Shown: positions 50,136-60,274, counted from the first letter of the stretch. The stretch is 64,000 nucleotides of DNA from Enterococcus pallens ATCC BAA-351 (GCF_000407485.1 NZ_ASWD01000001.1:248001-312000), one strand, 5' to 3'. Translations and numbers: made by a program. The notes: generated by a model not told the origin, from the letters alone.

Positions 50136-52715
50136 TTAAAAACGCATTTTAAGCAGTTCATACATTAACGAAAGCTCATAGTCATCGACAAAGATATTGT
50201 ATTTTCTTTCAACTGCATGAAAGACGTTTTTTGAGACGGAATAAAATTCTTTGCGTTCCGCATCCAGGGTTTCTTCGTCACTAGCAGCTGCCTCATTTCG
50301 ACGAGAACTAACCATCATCCGCTCAATCATTAAGGCAATATGCATATAAAGATTCAATTTGTCGCGACCTGTTAGCGTTAGTTCATAATACTGCTCATAT
50401 TTTTCAACAATTTCTTGAACTTCCTTAATTACGATCTCAGGATTAAGAAATTGTAAGCGGGCACCGATTCCTTCAATCGTGAAGAATTGCAGAAACTGCT
50501 TCAGCAATTTGTTGCAGGCCGTCTCCGATTCGCCATTTTGCATGAGCAGCCGCTTAACCAGCTGAGCACCCTCTGGCTCCATCACATCATAAATGTTAAT
50601 AATTGAAATTTCCTCAAAGGAGTCAATATCAGTCGTTGTCAAAATCATTTGTGTATTGGCAAAATAATCCAGCTCGTGAGAATTCAGCGTTTGCTTCAAA
50701 TCCTTGTAGTCCATTGTAATAATTTCTGTCTCTTCAGCTAGACAGTTTATCATGATTCGTTTGATCTCTTCTGAAAGACCTGCCCCTGACATGCAGGAAA
50801 CAATGATGTTGCGATTTTGTGATAGGCCCTCGTAATACTGAACATTGGTTAGTTCACTATAATGTTCCGCTTTTTTAGCGATTTCTTTGAAAGGTACCTG
50901 CTGCTGTACCTGCAAGCCAATGTCTAAGGCCATCGAAGTAGTTAAATTGTTAATTACCATCAAATCCGCATCTGATTGCTTTTTAATTTCCTTATACATT
51001 TGACTTAAGGAACCCATGTCAAATAAAACAATAACTTCCTGATCCCGCCGATTTTGCTTTTGCAAAAAGCTCTCTACTTCGACAATAATTTCATTGATGG
51101 AGGCATCGATCGGCATATCAAAAGCTTCAAATAAGTAGGTTTGGCACAAGCTGTTTACTACTCGTTGAATACTAGAGGCCACATTCCCATGAGACAGCAG
51201 CAGGCAGACAAATGGAACCTGTTCAATGGTACGATACTCTTCCCCCACTAGAATAAACAGCAGCAAACATTGCAGCAATTCAGCCCGTTCCATTTCAAAT
51301 GCAAAAATCGGCTGCAATTTTGCTACAAATTCCCCAATTAAATAGTAGGAACGAGGATAGGTCGCTTTAATTCTTTCAAGCATACTGCGATTTTCCAACG
51401 TTGCTGAAGATTCTAAAAATAATGACAAAATTAGTGCGGCTTCCGTTAAATCCTCAGTTGATAACTGGTTGAATATACCATAAGCAGTCTGGAACTCGTT
51501 TATCTGCTGCTGAAGCTGTTGAACAAAGCTATCAATAATTAACGAATGACTCGCTTGACTTTGAAGCTGTCTTCGAACCTTTTTCAGTTCCTTTCGAATG
51601 GAAAATCGGCATTCATTCATATCAGCAATTTTTTCTAAAACAAATAGTTCTTCTATTAAATAGCTGAAGCTTTGCTCAAAAATTTCTTCCGTAACTTGAG
51701 ACGAATTCGTATCCTTTGAAATGGAAATTGCGCCTTCTATTAAATTGCCTACTTGAATGACAGATTCAGTCTGCTGTTCCATGAAGGCTCGAGCACAAAG
51801 CAGTCGTACTCGGTTTTTTAAATCCCCTAAATTCCCTCTGTATTGCTGATTAATTAATTGAAAAACTTCCGCCAACCCTAACTCAAAATCCTTTTGTAAA
51901 TTCTGGGCTTCCCGCACAAAATTATCAAAGGTAATTTCCAAGCGTTCATGAATCGGCCGTTCGTGAAAAGCTGGCAATTTAATCGTCATGGGAACACGTC
52001 GTTGGAAGGTTCGCAGCAGCGATTGATCTAACGATTCAGTAGTAGCAAAGATGAAACGCAAATCTACCTCAACCGGCTGTTCTTTTTCTCCCAAGGGATA
52101 GTACTGCCCTAAATCCAGCAAAGTAAACAATTTCTCTTGATTTTCACTGTTCAATCGGTGGACTTCATCTAAAAAAAGAAAACCACCGTCCGCCTGTTTA
52201 ACTAGTCCTTCTGTATCCTGATCTGCTCCAGTGAAGGCACCTTTGCGATAACCAAATAAAACAGATGACAAAAGTTCTGGATTGTTAGCATAGTCCGCAC
52301 AGTTCAATGTGACAAAATTAGCTGAAGAAGTGATGACTTTTTCTTCAAGCGCGAACTGGTGAATCAAAGAAGCCAGATAGCTCTTCCCTACCCCTGATTC
52401 ACCAGTGATTAGAATCGGAAAACCCTTAGGAGGATAGGTAACAGCAGCCTTGCATTCGTCAATTTCTGCCTTCAAACTGCCCTTAGCACCAATAAAGCTT
52501 GAAAAGGCATCCTTCTTTTCGGAAATTGGCCTCCAGTAAACGGGGCGAGTTCCCGTTTTTTCAACTAAGCCTTCATCTAATAATTGCGAAAGATACGTAG
52601 TAACAACATTACGGCTAAGATGTGTACTTTCAGCAACCTCGCTGGTGGTAATTTGTTCCTGTAAATCAGCCAACTCTTTTAAATGGTCTAATACGACATA
52701 GCGTGATCGCTTCAC
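50136..52715 (-). CDS. LevR/ManR-type sigma-54-dependent activator with PRD and EIIA domains
   Basis: This protein of about 859 residues has an N-terminal winged HTH (about 5-65), then an AAA+ domain with Walker A GESGVGKS (near 105), the sigma-54 contact motif GAFTGA (near 159) and Walker B GGFLFLDEV (near 177). Further on come PRD-like helices (about 350-450), an EIIA-Man-like domain with His in LLLSHGNVAS (near 508) and a C-terminal PRD (about 740-855). It should activate the downstream PTS operon when not inhibited by PTS phosphorylation. Start is uncertain: GTG at 52715 has the best spacing from AGGAGG, and an ATG at 52721 is the alternative. Confidence 0.9.
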   Translation of the reverse strand: MKRSRYVVLDHLKELADLQEQITTSEVAESTHLSRNVVTTYLSQLLDEGLVEKTGTRPVYWRPISEKKDAFSSFIGAKGSLKAEIDECKAAVTYPPKGFPILITGESGVGKSYLASLIHQFALEEKVITSSANFVTLNCADYANNPELLSSVLFGYRKGAFTGADQDTEGLVKQADGGFLFLDEVHRLNSENQEKLFTLLDLGQYYPLGEKEQPVEVDLRFIFATTESLDQSLLRTFQRRVPMTIKLPAFHERPIHERLEITFDNFVREAQNLQKDFELGLAEVFQLINQQYRGNLGDLKNRVRLLCARAFMEQQTESVIQVGNLIEGAISISKDTNSSQVTEEIFEQSFSYLIEELFVLEKIADMNECRFSIRKELKKVRRQLQSQASHSLIIDSFVQQLQQQINEFQTAYGIFNQLSTEDLTEAALILSLFLESSATLENRSMLERIKATYPRSYYLIGEFVAKLQPIFAFEMERAELLQCLLLFILVGEEYRTIEQVPFVCLLLSHGNVASSIQRVVNSLCQTYLFEAFDMPIDASINEIIVEVESFLQKQNRRDQEVIVLFDMGSLSQMYKEIKKQSDADLMVINNLTTSMALDIGLQVQQQVPFKEIAKKAEHYSELTNVQYYEGLSQNRNIIVSCMSGAGLSEEIKRIMINCLAEETEIITMDYKDLKQTLNSHELDYFANTQMILTTTDIDSFEEISIINIYDVMEPEGAQLVKRLLMQNGESETACNKLLKQFLQFFTIEGIGARLQFLNPEIVIKEVQEIVEKYEQYYELTLTGRDKLNLYMHIALMIERMMVSSRRNEAAASDEETLDAERKEFYSVSKNVFHAVERKYNIFVDDYELSLMYELLKMRF

Positions 52716-52730
52716 CACCATCACCTCCTC

Positions 52731-53699
52731 TTAATCTATAGGATATTTCATGTGCCAATCACGGCGAATTTGATCTGTAAGACTTAACACCTCTAACGTA
52801 AATTCAGGCGGTACTTCCTTAAGCTCAGTCCAGCCTGCTTCTAGGCACTCCTTCACAGCCAACCATTCATAGGTATAGCCTGTCATCCCCTCAGGCAATT
52901 GCTGAAGATAGATGCGTTCCCTTTTCTCATTATAAACCTCTAATTGGTTGAATTCTGAAAGATGGTCAATTTTGATATAGCCTTTTTCTCCACTAATTAA
53001 AGCCCCATTTAAGGTTTTTGCCTGAATGGTTGCATTTAAGACACCGCTGCTGCCATTGCGATACGTAAAGCATAATGTATGCTGCAAATCAACACCTGTT
53101 TCCCCAATGTTTACGATTGTTGTGTAATCATTATAGTCGGTTCCAAAAATTTCAAAAAGTAAATTCAATCCGTAAATCCCTGTGTCCATTAGTGCACCAC
53201 CACCGAGATTAGGATCGATTAAGCGTCGATTAGTTAGACTGTTTCCGCCTATATTGGTGATCAATGATTTGAACGAACCGATCAACTGATTATTCTGAAT
53301 GGTTTGCAGTTCTTTAAACACAGGATTAAATCTAGTCCAGAAAGCCTCTCCTAAAAACAGCTTCTTTTCGGCAGCTAGTGAAAAAAGCTCAGCAGCTTCC
53401 CGATGATTCATCGCTAGAGGTTTTTCACATAGGACATGCTTATTCTGTTGGATAGCTTCCCTTGCGTATTGATAATGATAACTATGTGGTGTCGCGATAT
53501 AAACCAAATCGATTTCCGGCAACCTGAAAAAATCAGTCAGCTGATCCGTGAAATAGGGTACCTGATACGTCCGTGCAAACTGCTCTGCCTTCTCAAGCGA
53601 TCGGCCATAAACAGCAGCTAAATCAATTCCCTTAATCTTCTTTATTTCCTGTGCCATAATCTCAGCGATTGCACCAATTCCAATAAACTCAACCTTCAT
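52731..53699 (-). CDS. Gfo/Idh/MocA-family oxidoreductase
   Basis: This 322-residue NAD(P)-dependent enzyme has an N-terminal Rossmann fold (FIGIGAIAEIMAQEI, DLVYIATPHSYHY near 70) and the family signature HVLCEKPLAMN near 92. The C-terminal substrate domain follows, with GGGALMDTGIYGLN near 165 where the catalytic Lys/Asp/His positions are expected. Members oxidise or epimerise sugars, inositols or dihydrodiols. It is encoded just upstream of the levR-type gene on the same strand, so it may be linked to the alpha-galactoside operon, but no substrate can be assigned. Confidence 0.87.
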   Translation of the reverse strand: MKVEFIGIGAIAEIMAQEIKKIKGIDLAAVYGRSLEKAEQFARTYQVPYFTDQLTDFFRLPEIDLVYIATPHSYHYQYAREAIQQNKHVLCEKPLAMNHREAAELFSLAAEKKLFLGEAFWTRFNPVFKELQTIQNNQLIGSFKSLITNIGGNSLTNRRLIDPNLGGGALMDTGIYGLNLLFEIFGTDYNDYTTIVNIGETGVDLQHTLCFTYRNGSSGVLNATIQAKTLNGALISGEKGYIKIDHLSEFNQLEVYNEKRERIYLQQLPEGMTGYTYEWLAVKECLEAGWTELKEVPPEFTLEVLSLTDQIRRDWHMKYPID

Positions 53700-53812
53700 A
53701 AGCCAAACTCCTTACTACTATACAAGTAAACTAATCATAAAATATTTAGTAAACAAATACAATGGTTTTTACTGATAAAGTGAAAAACCATGGGGTGATT
53801 AAACACTTGCTG

Positions 53813-54745
53813 TTAAACCTCCACCTGCAGCTGCTTAATCGTTTGTTTGGCTTCTGCCAGAACATCATCGATAATTTTTTTAGCAGGTTTAATCTCATGT
53901 ATGGCTCCTGACACCTGCCCAGCCATTACTGAACCCTGTTCAATATCTCCGGCGGCGGCTTTTTTTGCTGATCCCAATGTCAGCTTTTCTAATTCTTCGA
54001 AGGGCATATTTTCTTTTTCCCATTGCTGGTATTGTTCAATCATTTTATTCTTAATACTGCGGACCGGAGCAACACCATTTCTACCAGTCACTACAGTATC
54101 CAGTTCTCCGGCAGCTGCTACAAATTCTTTTACATTTAAAGGAATCGGACATTCTTCCGCTAACAAAAAGGCCGTACCCATTTGAATTCCTTCAGCACCT
54201 AAAGCAAAAGCAGCTGCCATACCTTTTCCATTGGCAATGCCACCTGCAGCAATTACTGGAATGTTAACCGCTGCGGCCACTTGTGGAACTAAAACCATGG
54301 TTGAGAGTTCGCCAATGTGCCCTCCAGCTTCAGAGCCTTCTGCAACAACTGCATCCACTTCTAGAGCTTCCATTTTCTTAGCTAAGGCTGCACTAGGAAC
54401 CACCGGAATTACTTTGATGCCCGCTGATTTTAATTGCGGCATATATTTTTTAGGTGTTCCGGCTCCAGTCGTTACCACCTTGACATTTTCTGCCACAATG
54501 ACCTCGATTAATTCTGGAATATTTGGGGCCATCAGCATCAGATTTACTGCAAATGGTTGATCGGTTAATGCTTTGCATGCCCTAATTTCTGCTTGAAGCT
54601 CGGCTGCAGTCATGTCACCAGAGGCAATAATCCCTAAGCCCCCAGCGTTGGAAACTGCCGCAGCTAAAGGATATCTGGATATTTGTGCCATTGCACCTTG
54701 AAAAATTGGGTACCTTATGCCTAATAATTGAGTAATCGTTGTCAT
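53813..54745 (-). CDS. FabK-like enoyl-ACP reductase / nitronate monooxygenase family
   Basis: The 310-residue FMN-dependent TIM barrel starts with the RYPIFQGAMA motif. It has AVNLMLMAPN near 63, VVTTGAGTPKKYM near 88, EGSEAGGHIG near 136 and VIAAGGIANGKG near 163. The pattern closely follows FabK, the flavin enoyl-ACP reductase of many Firmicutes, though nitronate monooxygenases share it. It stands alone, not in a fab gene cluster, so it may be a second reductase or a detoxification enzyme. Confidence 0.8.
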   Translation of the reverse strand: MTTITQLLGIRYPIFQGAMAQISRYPLAAAVSNAGGLGIIASGDMTAAELQAEIRACKALTDQPFAVNLMLMAPNIPELIEVIVAENVKVVTTGAGTPKKYMPQLKSAGIKVIPVVPSAALAKKMEALEVDAVVAEGSEAGGHIGELSTMVLVPQVAAAVNIPVIAAGGIANGKGMAAAFALGAEGIQMGTAFLLAEECPIPLNVKEFVAAAGELDTVVTGRNGVAPVRSIKNKMIEQYQQWEKENMPFEELEKLTLGSAKKAAAGDIEQGSVMAGQVSGAIHEIKPAKKIIDDVLAEAKQTIKQLQVEV

Positions 54746-54853
54746 TTAAACGCTCCTTTTCAGGTATTTTGTCTCTCTTTTTTATTATACACGACTATCC
54801 TCTCCCTTAATCCTTTAGTATAATAAATCTATTAGTAAAAAAAGGAGTATTTC

Positions 54854-55486
54854 ATGAAAAAATCGTTCATTCATTGGTTAGGTTTATTAGGAGTTGTCAG
54901 TCTGATTTCTTATACCGCCGCAGTAATTTTTAGCCCCTTAGCTTATCCTGGCTATCGCTGGATGGAGCAGGCGGTAAGTGATTTGAGTGCTTCCAACGCC
55001 CCGTCTCTTTTGCTATGGAATCAGTTGTCCTCTCTGTATGAGATTTGTGGAATGATTTCTATCATGATGGTTTGTGTCTTTATTCAAGGAAAGCTTACGA
55101 CTGGACTACGAGTTGGGATTTATTTATTTGCAGCCATGAATTGGGTATCTGCGATTGGTTACGGCATATTTCCTCTTTCCGATAAATGGGAGGTCAGTTC
55201 TTTTCAAAATACCATGCATGGTGTTGTTACGGCACTGGTTGTGCTGCTATCGGTTTTATCATTAGTAATCATCATCGTTTCTGGCTATCGCAACAACGCC
55301 TATCCTTCATTAGCACTTTGGGCTGCTTTGGCTTTTCTGTTAATGCTGGCAGGAGCCATTGGCGTTGGAATCGTTCCGAAAGATTTTTTTGGCATAGCTG
55401 AACGTTTTAGTGTTTTTGCGGCAACTGGCTTTAATGCGGTTTTAGGCATTTACTTATTCAGAGGGTTCAACTTAAAAAATAGTTAG
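54854..55486 (+). CDS. DUF998 family integral membrane protein
   Basis: The 210-residue protein has six predicted membrane helices and the DUF998 features: an N-terminal SPLAYPGYRWMEQAVSDLSA loop near 28 and an HGVVTALVVLLS segment near 120. AAAGGAG precedes the ATG, and a TATAAT lies near 54820. Function of the family is unknown. It is one of the few plus-strand genes in this part and is convergent with the rhamnoside locus. Confidence 0.8.
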   Translation: MKKSFIHWLGLLGVVSLISYTAAVIFSPLAYPGYRWMEQAVSDLSASNAPSLLLWNQLSSLYEICGMISIMMVCVFIQGKLTTGLRVGIYLFAAMNWVSAIGYGIFPLSDKWEVSSFQNTMHGVVTALVVLLSVLSLVIIIVSGYRNNAYPSLALWAALAFLLMLAGAIGVGIVPKDFFGIAERFSVFAATGFNAVLGIYLFRGFNLKNS

Positions 55487-55523
55487 CTCATGTACAGCTA
55501 ATGGAAATGTCAACATTCTGACG

Positions 55524-55554
55524 AAAAAAAGAGGCAGGCCAGCTGCCTCCTCTC
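55524..55554 (-). terminator. Rho-independent terminator of the rhamnoside operon
   Basis: GAGGCAG (55531-55537) pairs with CTGCCTC (55543-55549), and on the minus strand seven T residues follow. It lies just past the stop of the GPH transporter gene. Confidence 0.8.
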
Positions 55555-55559
55555 ATTCC

Positions 55560-56897
55560 TTAGTCCACTTTATCGACAACCGTCGTTAACTTTCCAGCTT
55601 CGATATTTTTATAACCTATTTTAAATACTAAAATAGTAATGATATACAAAATAAAAGGCACGATGAAGGCTGCCAGCAGGATTCCCGTTTGAGCCTCAGG
55701 CGATTGATCTTGATTCGATACATAACCAAAATGATTTAAAATAAAGCCTGGCGCTGCACCTCCCAAAGCCATAGCCACCTTCATAACAAAAGAGTTTAAA
55801 GAGGCAATCAATCCCGCACTTTGTATATGCATAGTTTCGTATACCCGATCAACATTATCAGCCGAAATACTGTATTGAATGGTGTTGATTAGTCCGAGTC
55901 CAAATTGAATGAATAAATAGAATACAATGAAAAGAATAACCTGCTGCCGGAAGAATAAAATGGCCACCATCATGCAGCTGGCAATAAAAAGGCCCAAAAT
56001 ATAAACATTTTCCTTACCTATTCTTTTAGAGACGCTGGGAACAATCATTCCTGCGAACAGGGCTCCAAAAAAGCCGACTAAACTAGCCATACTAAATATC
56101 CGTTCATCCCCTAACAGGTAGGTAATGTAATACAAAATCGTACCATTGAAAATATTCGTCGCTGCTGTAACAAAAAGCATTGATACGAAAAGGACAGAAA
56201 CACTTCGGATTTTAAAAATGGCAACGATGTCCTTAAACGAATAATGCACCGCTGCTTTTTCCGGCTCCTCTGCTTCTAAATTCCTTTCTTTTAAACAAGC
56301 AGCACCAACAATTGTAAAGAACAAAACAGTTAGTACTGTACCGCTGATCAGCAACAAATACCCATCAGTCTTATCAGTAAATGCAGCAATAGCTAAAGGT
56401 GCTAGTACATTCAGAATGGTTGGACCCACTGTATAAGATACACCTTTAATAGAAGACAAAACATTTCGTTCATTCTCATCCTTGGTTAAAATAGGAATCA
56501 TACTGTTCAAAGGAATATCCATCAAATCGAAGGTCACTCCCAGTAAAAGGTAGGAAATACCGATTACCAGTACCTGATGCTGAACAAGCAGTAAGGGAGC
56601 AAACCAGACAAACAGATAGTTGATGCAGCAAACAATCGTTCCTAAAACTAAAATCACTCGATATTTTCCCAAGCGGGTCTGTGGAAACTTATCAATGAAG
56701 TAGCCGAGGATAGGATCGCTGATCCCATCAAACATACGTGACACAAGAAACAGCGTGGCTACAACGGCTGGATTGATCCCAATCACATCAGTGTAAAAGA
56801 TTAATAAATAGGTGTTCAGTAAGGTCATAATCGGAATGTTTCCTAGATTGGTTAAGGCAAAACCGATTTTTTCCCTTAGGTACATCTTCTTTCTCAT
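55560..56897 (-). CDS. GPH-family glycoside:cation symporter (rhamnoside locus)
   Basis: This 445-residue protein has about 12 membrane segments and the GPH signature (KIGFALTNLGNIP, then SRMFDGISDPILGYFIDKF and RLGKYRV). It lacks a IIA tail. It is the last gene of the alpha-rhamnosidase operon and probably imports the rhamnosylated substrate. It is only distantly similar to the GPH protein at 15241-16665. Confidence 0.9.
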   Translation of the reverse strand: MRKKMYLREKIGFALTNLGNIPIMTLLNTYLLIFYTDVIGINPAVVATLFLVSRMFDGISDPILGYFIDKFPQTRLGKYRVILVLGTIVCCINYLFVWFAPLLLVQHQVLVIGISYLLLGVTFDLMDIPLNSMIPILTKDENERNVLSSIKGVSYTVGPTILNVLAPLAIAAFTDKTDGYLLLISGTVLTVLFFTIVGAACLKERNLEAEEPEKAAVHYSFKDIVAIFKIRSVSVLFVSMLFVTAATNIFNGTILYYITYLLGDERIFSMASLVGFFGALFAGMIVPSVSKRIGKENVYILGLFIASCMMVAILFFRQQVILFIVFYLFIQFGLGLINTIQYSISADNVDRVYETMHIQSAGLIASLNSFVMKVAMALGGAAPGFILNHFGYVSNQDQSPEAQTGILLAAFIVPFILYIITILVFKIGYKNIEAGKLTTVVDKVD

Positions 56898-56925
56898 GAT
56901 TTCTCCTCCAAACTAGAGTAGCTAG

Positions 56926-58908
56926 TTAAACAGGCTGCAGTGACATACTTAAATGAAGAGGTTCGTCTTTAACTAATGGGAACACCTGCTGATTAAAGTG
57001 CACCTCTCCGCCCTCTTTATTCGTCCAAATGATGACTTCATCTCCAGTTTTGTTTAGGGTTACTAAACCATCTTTGATCGGAAACTGGCAGCTTAGTGAG
57101 TCAAAATTATTCAGCTTGGGTTCAACGACAAAGTTCTCATAGCCAGGAGCAGTTGGTACCAGGCCAACAAAATAACGACCTAACAGATAAATCGGACTGG
57201 CTCCCCAAGCATGGCATAAGCTCTTACCAAAGGGATCGCCGTACATTTCATACCTATCTGCACCTGTTTCCTCAGGCTTGTACTCCTCCCAAAAGGTCAC
57301 TGCATCATGAGCCAACATCCCACCCCAATAATCCAAAATGATTTCATAAACACGCGCTGTTTCACCTAGCTTGCACAGGGCATCTTGCTCAAAGAATTTG
57401 AAATATGGAGTGGTAATCTGAGTGATTTCATCATTCAATAAAACATTTTCTAAAATTGAATGCTGCTGCTTAGGATTTACTAAATCAAACAGTACAGCGA
57501 AAATATTGGCATGGCGGGTTACATGACGTTTGCCGGACTCATAAGAATCAATAAAGGCTCCCTTTTCATCATCCCAGAAATAGTCCAACAGGTTTTTGTA
57601 TAGCTGATCATATGCGGCTTGGTATGCTGTGGTTTCTTTTTGTAAAATTGATCCGCAAACGATCATCGAATGGTATGCCTTCAGTAACAGGACCTGTTCA
57701 GCAGCCAAGGTCCCCTCTTTATCCATTTCAGACCAGTCAATAAAAATCCAATCCTTTTCTCGTCCATAGATAAACCCTAGTTCGTTGGTTTGATTTTGTA
57801 AATAAGTCATCATGATAACCATTTTAGGATAGATTTGCTGTAAAAAATCGACATCGTTGGTCATCATATAGTGATTTTCAACACCAATTAACCATAAAAT
57901 TGAATAATCAACAATCGTGTTCATATGCTGTTTAATTTCATTTTGACCTCTCAGAGCCAACATGGTTCGTTTATTGATATCCTCATCAAAGAATAGATAC
58001 TGATTAATGAAATAGGATTGATAAGCATCTCCCGACCAAATCCAGCGGTCACGTTTAATTCCATCAATAAAAAATAAGCCGCTGCACAAGGTGAAGGTCT
58101 CAACTGAAACATCCCATATTTGATTTAACAGCGGATTATCAGAACGAAAGGCTGCTTTATTTTCTAGTGGAATGAATTCATGTACAGCGGAAACTTCCAC
58201 ATCTTCAGCTTTTATCCTAGGAATGAAGATATAGCGAAAGGCTCGTTTTCTGATAGAGGTTGCTGTGGTCGCTGAAATTTCTTTGTAATAGCACATTTCT
58301 TCATCCAGCGCTTCCGTTTCAGACTCACCGAAGCAAACAGTTACCGGTTTTCCTTCCCTTAATTCTTTGATAAGCAGTTTGCCAAAGATCGCGCGGCCAA
58401 AATCGAATAGAACCCCTCCCTGTATTTCTTTTTTATTTAGATAGGCTACTGGTTCAGTTGCATGGTAAACCTGATTAGGATCTTGATCGACTTTGGTATA
58501 AAGTGTACTCCAACCGGCTGGGTGTTCTTCAATAAAGTTGCTGCAGACCCAGCCAATATCACTTTTGATAATTTCACCAGTAAGGTAGACCGCCGGCAGC
58601 CCCTCCGTATTCCCTACAAAAACGCGAATTTTATTATGACCAGCCGGACAAGTTAAGGTTTGGCCAAAGGGGAATTTTTGATCATTTATCTCTACGTAAC
58701 CAACTCCTTTGGCATCAACTTTAAATTCAGTTGGTTCTGCTAAATCATAATAGCGCTTAAATTTCACATTGCGATGACAATCATCCATATACCAATAAGC
58801 TGGCCAATCATACGCCCGTTCTTCACGAGAAAAATTTTGTAATAGGCTTTGCCGAATCTCAAAGTCGCCAGAGTACCATAGCCATCGGGAACTATTTTCG
58901 TTTATCAT
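56926..58908 (-). CDS. Alpha-L-rhamnosidase (GH78-like)
   Basis: The 660-residue protein has N-terminal beta domains (about 1-230), then a six-hairpin (alpha/alpha) barrel with the GH78 block FIDGIKRDRWIWSGD near 280 and further acidic residues near 390-400 (FIDWSEMDKEG). A small C-terminal beta domain completes it. No signal peptide is seen, so it acts on imported rhamnosides such as plant flavonoid glycosides. It lies between two transporter genes. Shorter than many GH78 enzymes, it lacks the extra N-terminal carbohydrate-binding module. Confidence 0.85.
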   Translation of the reverse strand: MINENSSRWLWYSGDFEIRQSLLQNFSREERAYDWPAYWYMDDCHRNVKFKRYYDLAEPTEFKVDAKGVGYVEINDQKFPFGQTLTCPAGHNKIRVFVGNTEGLPAVYLTGEIIKSDIGWVCSNFIEEHPAGWSTLYTKVDQDPNQVYHATEPVAYLNKKEIQGGVLFDFGRAIFGKLLIKELREGKPVTVCFGESETEALDEEMCYYKEISATTATSIRKRAFRYIFIPRIKAEDVEVSAVHEFIPLENKAAFRSDNPLLNQIWDVSVETFTLCSGLFFIDGIKRDRWIWSGDAYQSYFINQYLFFDEDINKRTMLALRGQNEIKQHMNTIVDYSILWLIGVENHYMMTNDVDFLQQIYPKMVIMMTYLQNQTNELGFIYGREKDWIFIDWSEMDKEGTLAAEQVLLLKAYHSMIVCGSILQKETTAYQAAYDQLYKNLLDYFWDDEKGAFIDSYESGKRHVTRHANIFAVLFDLVNPKQQHSILENVLLNDEITQITTPYFKFFEQDALCKLGETARVYEIILDYWGGMLAHDAVTFWEEYKPEETGADRYEMYGDPFGKSLCHAWGASPIYLLGRYFVGLVPTAPGYENFVVEPKLNNFDSLSCQFPIKDGLVTLNKTGDEVIIWTNKEGGEVHFNQQVFPLVKDEPLHLSMSLQPV

Positions 58909-58921
58909 TGATCTCTCTCCT

Positions 58922-60229
58922 CTACTTTACTGAATGAACACTGTCTAAAGTCAGTTCTTTCTCAGTTGTATATCGTTTTTGCAACGACATCATCCAAACG
59001 CCGGCAATTGCTGCTAGTAAAACAATTCCAGCAAAACCATACATAGAAACCTGAATAGTTCCAGGCGCTACTAAAAACGGGGTGATAAAAGCGAATAAGC
59101 CGCAACAGATTCGTGAAAATCCATTAATGAATCCTTGCAATCCTGCTCGTACTTCTGGTGGAAAGGATTCCTGAGTCCAAACTTTATAGATTGCTTCACC
59201 AGCCATCGGGTTTCCAAAATTATAGAAACCAATCGTTACAGCCAGGGCAATAAAGCCAGCACCGCCACCTAAAACAGCCATCCCAATCATTGCTGCAAAT
59301 TGGACAAAAACGCCAACAAAGAAGGCCTTATTGCGATATTTCCCACCCGATACAGAAGCAAATAAGATTGTTGTGATGAGCGATACAACATTCAAAATGA
59401 TTCCTAAACCTGTTGCCTGAGTTTGAGTAGCTCCTGCATTTGTTAAAGCATAGGTTTGGAATTGCCCCCAGGTATTAGCTAGCAGGTTCCAGCAAACATA
59501 AAAAATTAAAATTGCCGCGAAATAGCCTAAATATTTATTCTTCTGTGATCCGAATAAAACAGACTTAATGGAAACTGCCGGTGCATCAGCAACCACTTTA
59601 CTATTGGCTCTGCGACGTAGGCCTTCTTCATGAAATCGCTTGAATTTTTTTGAAGTAATTCGCCACAACCAAGCAACAACTGAGAAAACAAACAGGATTA
59701 AAAAGACAATCCGAGCCCCCATCACGCCTTCAATTCCTGATAATAGAAATGAACAAATATAAGAAATAAAAATACCTATTTGCCAAAAAACTTGGGTGGA
59801 AGAAACCAGCTGGGCAGAAGTGGTCTCATCTGGAGCATCATGAGAAACAACCGTCAAGCTGATAGGCAAATCAGCCCCAGAAGCAATTCCCATAACAACT
59901 ACTCCTAAAAGCAGTGGATAAAAGCCGGTGGACATCACGCAAATGCCGGCTCCAATAGCATAAAATAGGTTTCCCCAGTTAAAGGAGCGAAATAAGCCGA
60001 AAAGCTGCGTTATTTTCCCTGCCATTAACGATCCAAAAGCAATAGCGAATGTTAAGGTTCCTGAGAGTATCCCTACTTGAGCTGTAGTTAGTGAAAGACC
60101 CTGCTGCCAGACAGGAATAGTTGCGGAAAGACCCACGATGCATCCTGAACCTAACATTGATCCAATACCAGCTGCTGTGGCTAAAGGGGTATATTCCTTA
60201 GCTGTATTCTTTTTCAATTGATGTGTCAT
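58922..60229 (-). CDS. MFS transporter of the rhamnoside locus
   Basis: This 435-residue protein has 12 hydrophobic segments in two halves and a charged central loop (RRRANSKVV). LTTAQVGILSGTLTFAIAFGS and a RAGLQGFINGFSRI segment are typical of sugar or organic acid MFS carriers. It is the first gene of the operon after the divergent AraC regulator. It may import rhamnose or a disaccharide, or export the freed aglycone. A cre-like site (60261-60274) lies upstream. Confidence 0.82.
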   Translation of the reverse strand: MTHQLKKNTAKEYTPLATAAGIGSMLGSGCIVGLSATIPVWQQGLSLTTAQVGILSGTLTFAIAFGSLMAGKITQLFGLFRSFNWGNLFYAIGAGICVMSTGFYPLLLGVVVMGIASGADLPISLTVVSHDAPDETTSAQLVSSTQVFWQIGIFISYICSFLLSGIEGVMGARIVFLILFVFSVVAWLWRITSKKFKRFHEEGLRRRANSKVVADAPAVSIKSVLFGSQKNKYLGYFAAILIFYVCWNLLANTWGQFQTYALTNAGATQTQATGLGIILNVVSLITTILFASVSGGKYRNKAFFVGVFVQFAAMIGMAVLGGGAGFIALAVTIGFYNFGNPMAGEAIYKVWTQESFPPEVRAGLQGFINGFSRICCGLFAFITPFLVAPGTIQVSMYGFAGIVLLAAIAGVWMMSLQKRYTTEKELTLDSVHSVK

Positions 60230-60260
60230 AATTTCCTTCCCTCCTAATTGATGTCTTTAT

Positions 60261-60274
60261 TCTAACCGCTTTCA
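60261..60274 (-). promoter_or_regulatory. cre-like site upstream of the rhamnoside operon
   Basis: On the minus strand the site reads TGAAAGCGGTTAGA, matching the cre consensus TGNAANCGNWNNCA at all but one fixed position (G for C). It lies about 35 bases before the MFS start codon, where CcpA could repress the operon. Confidence 0.5.
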
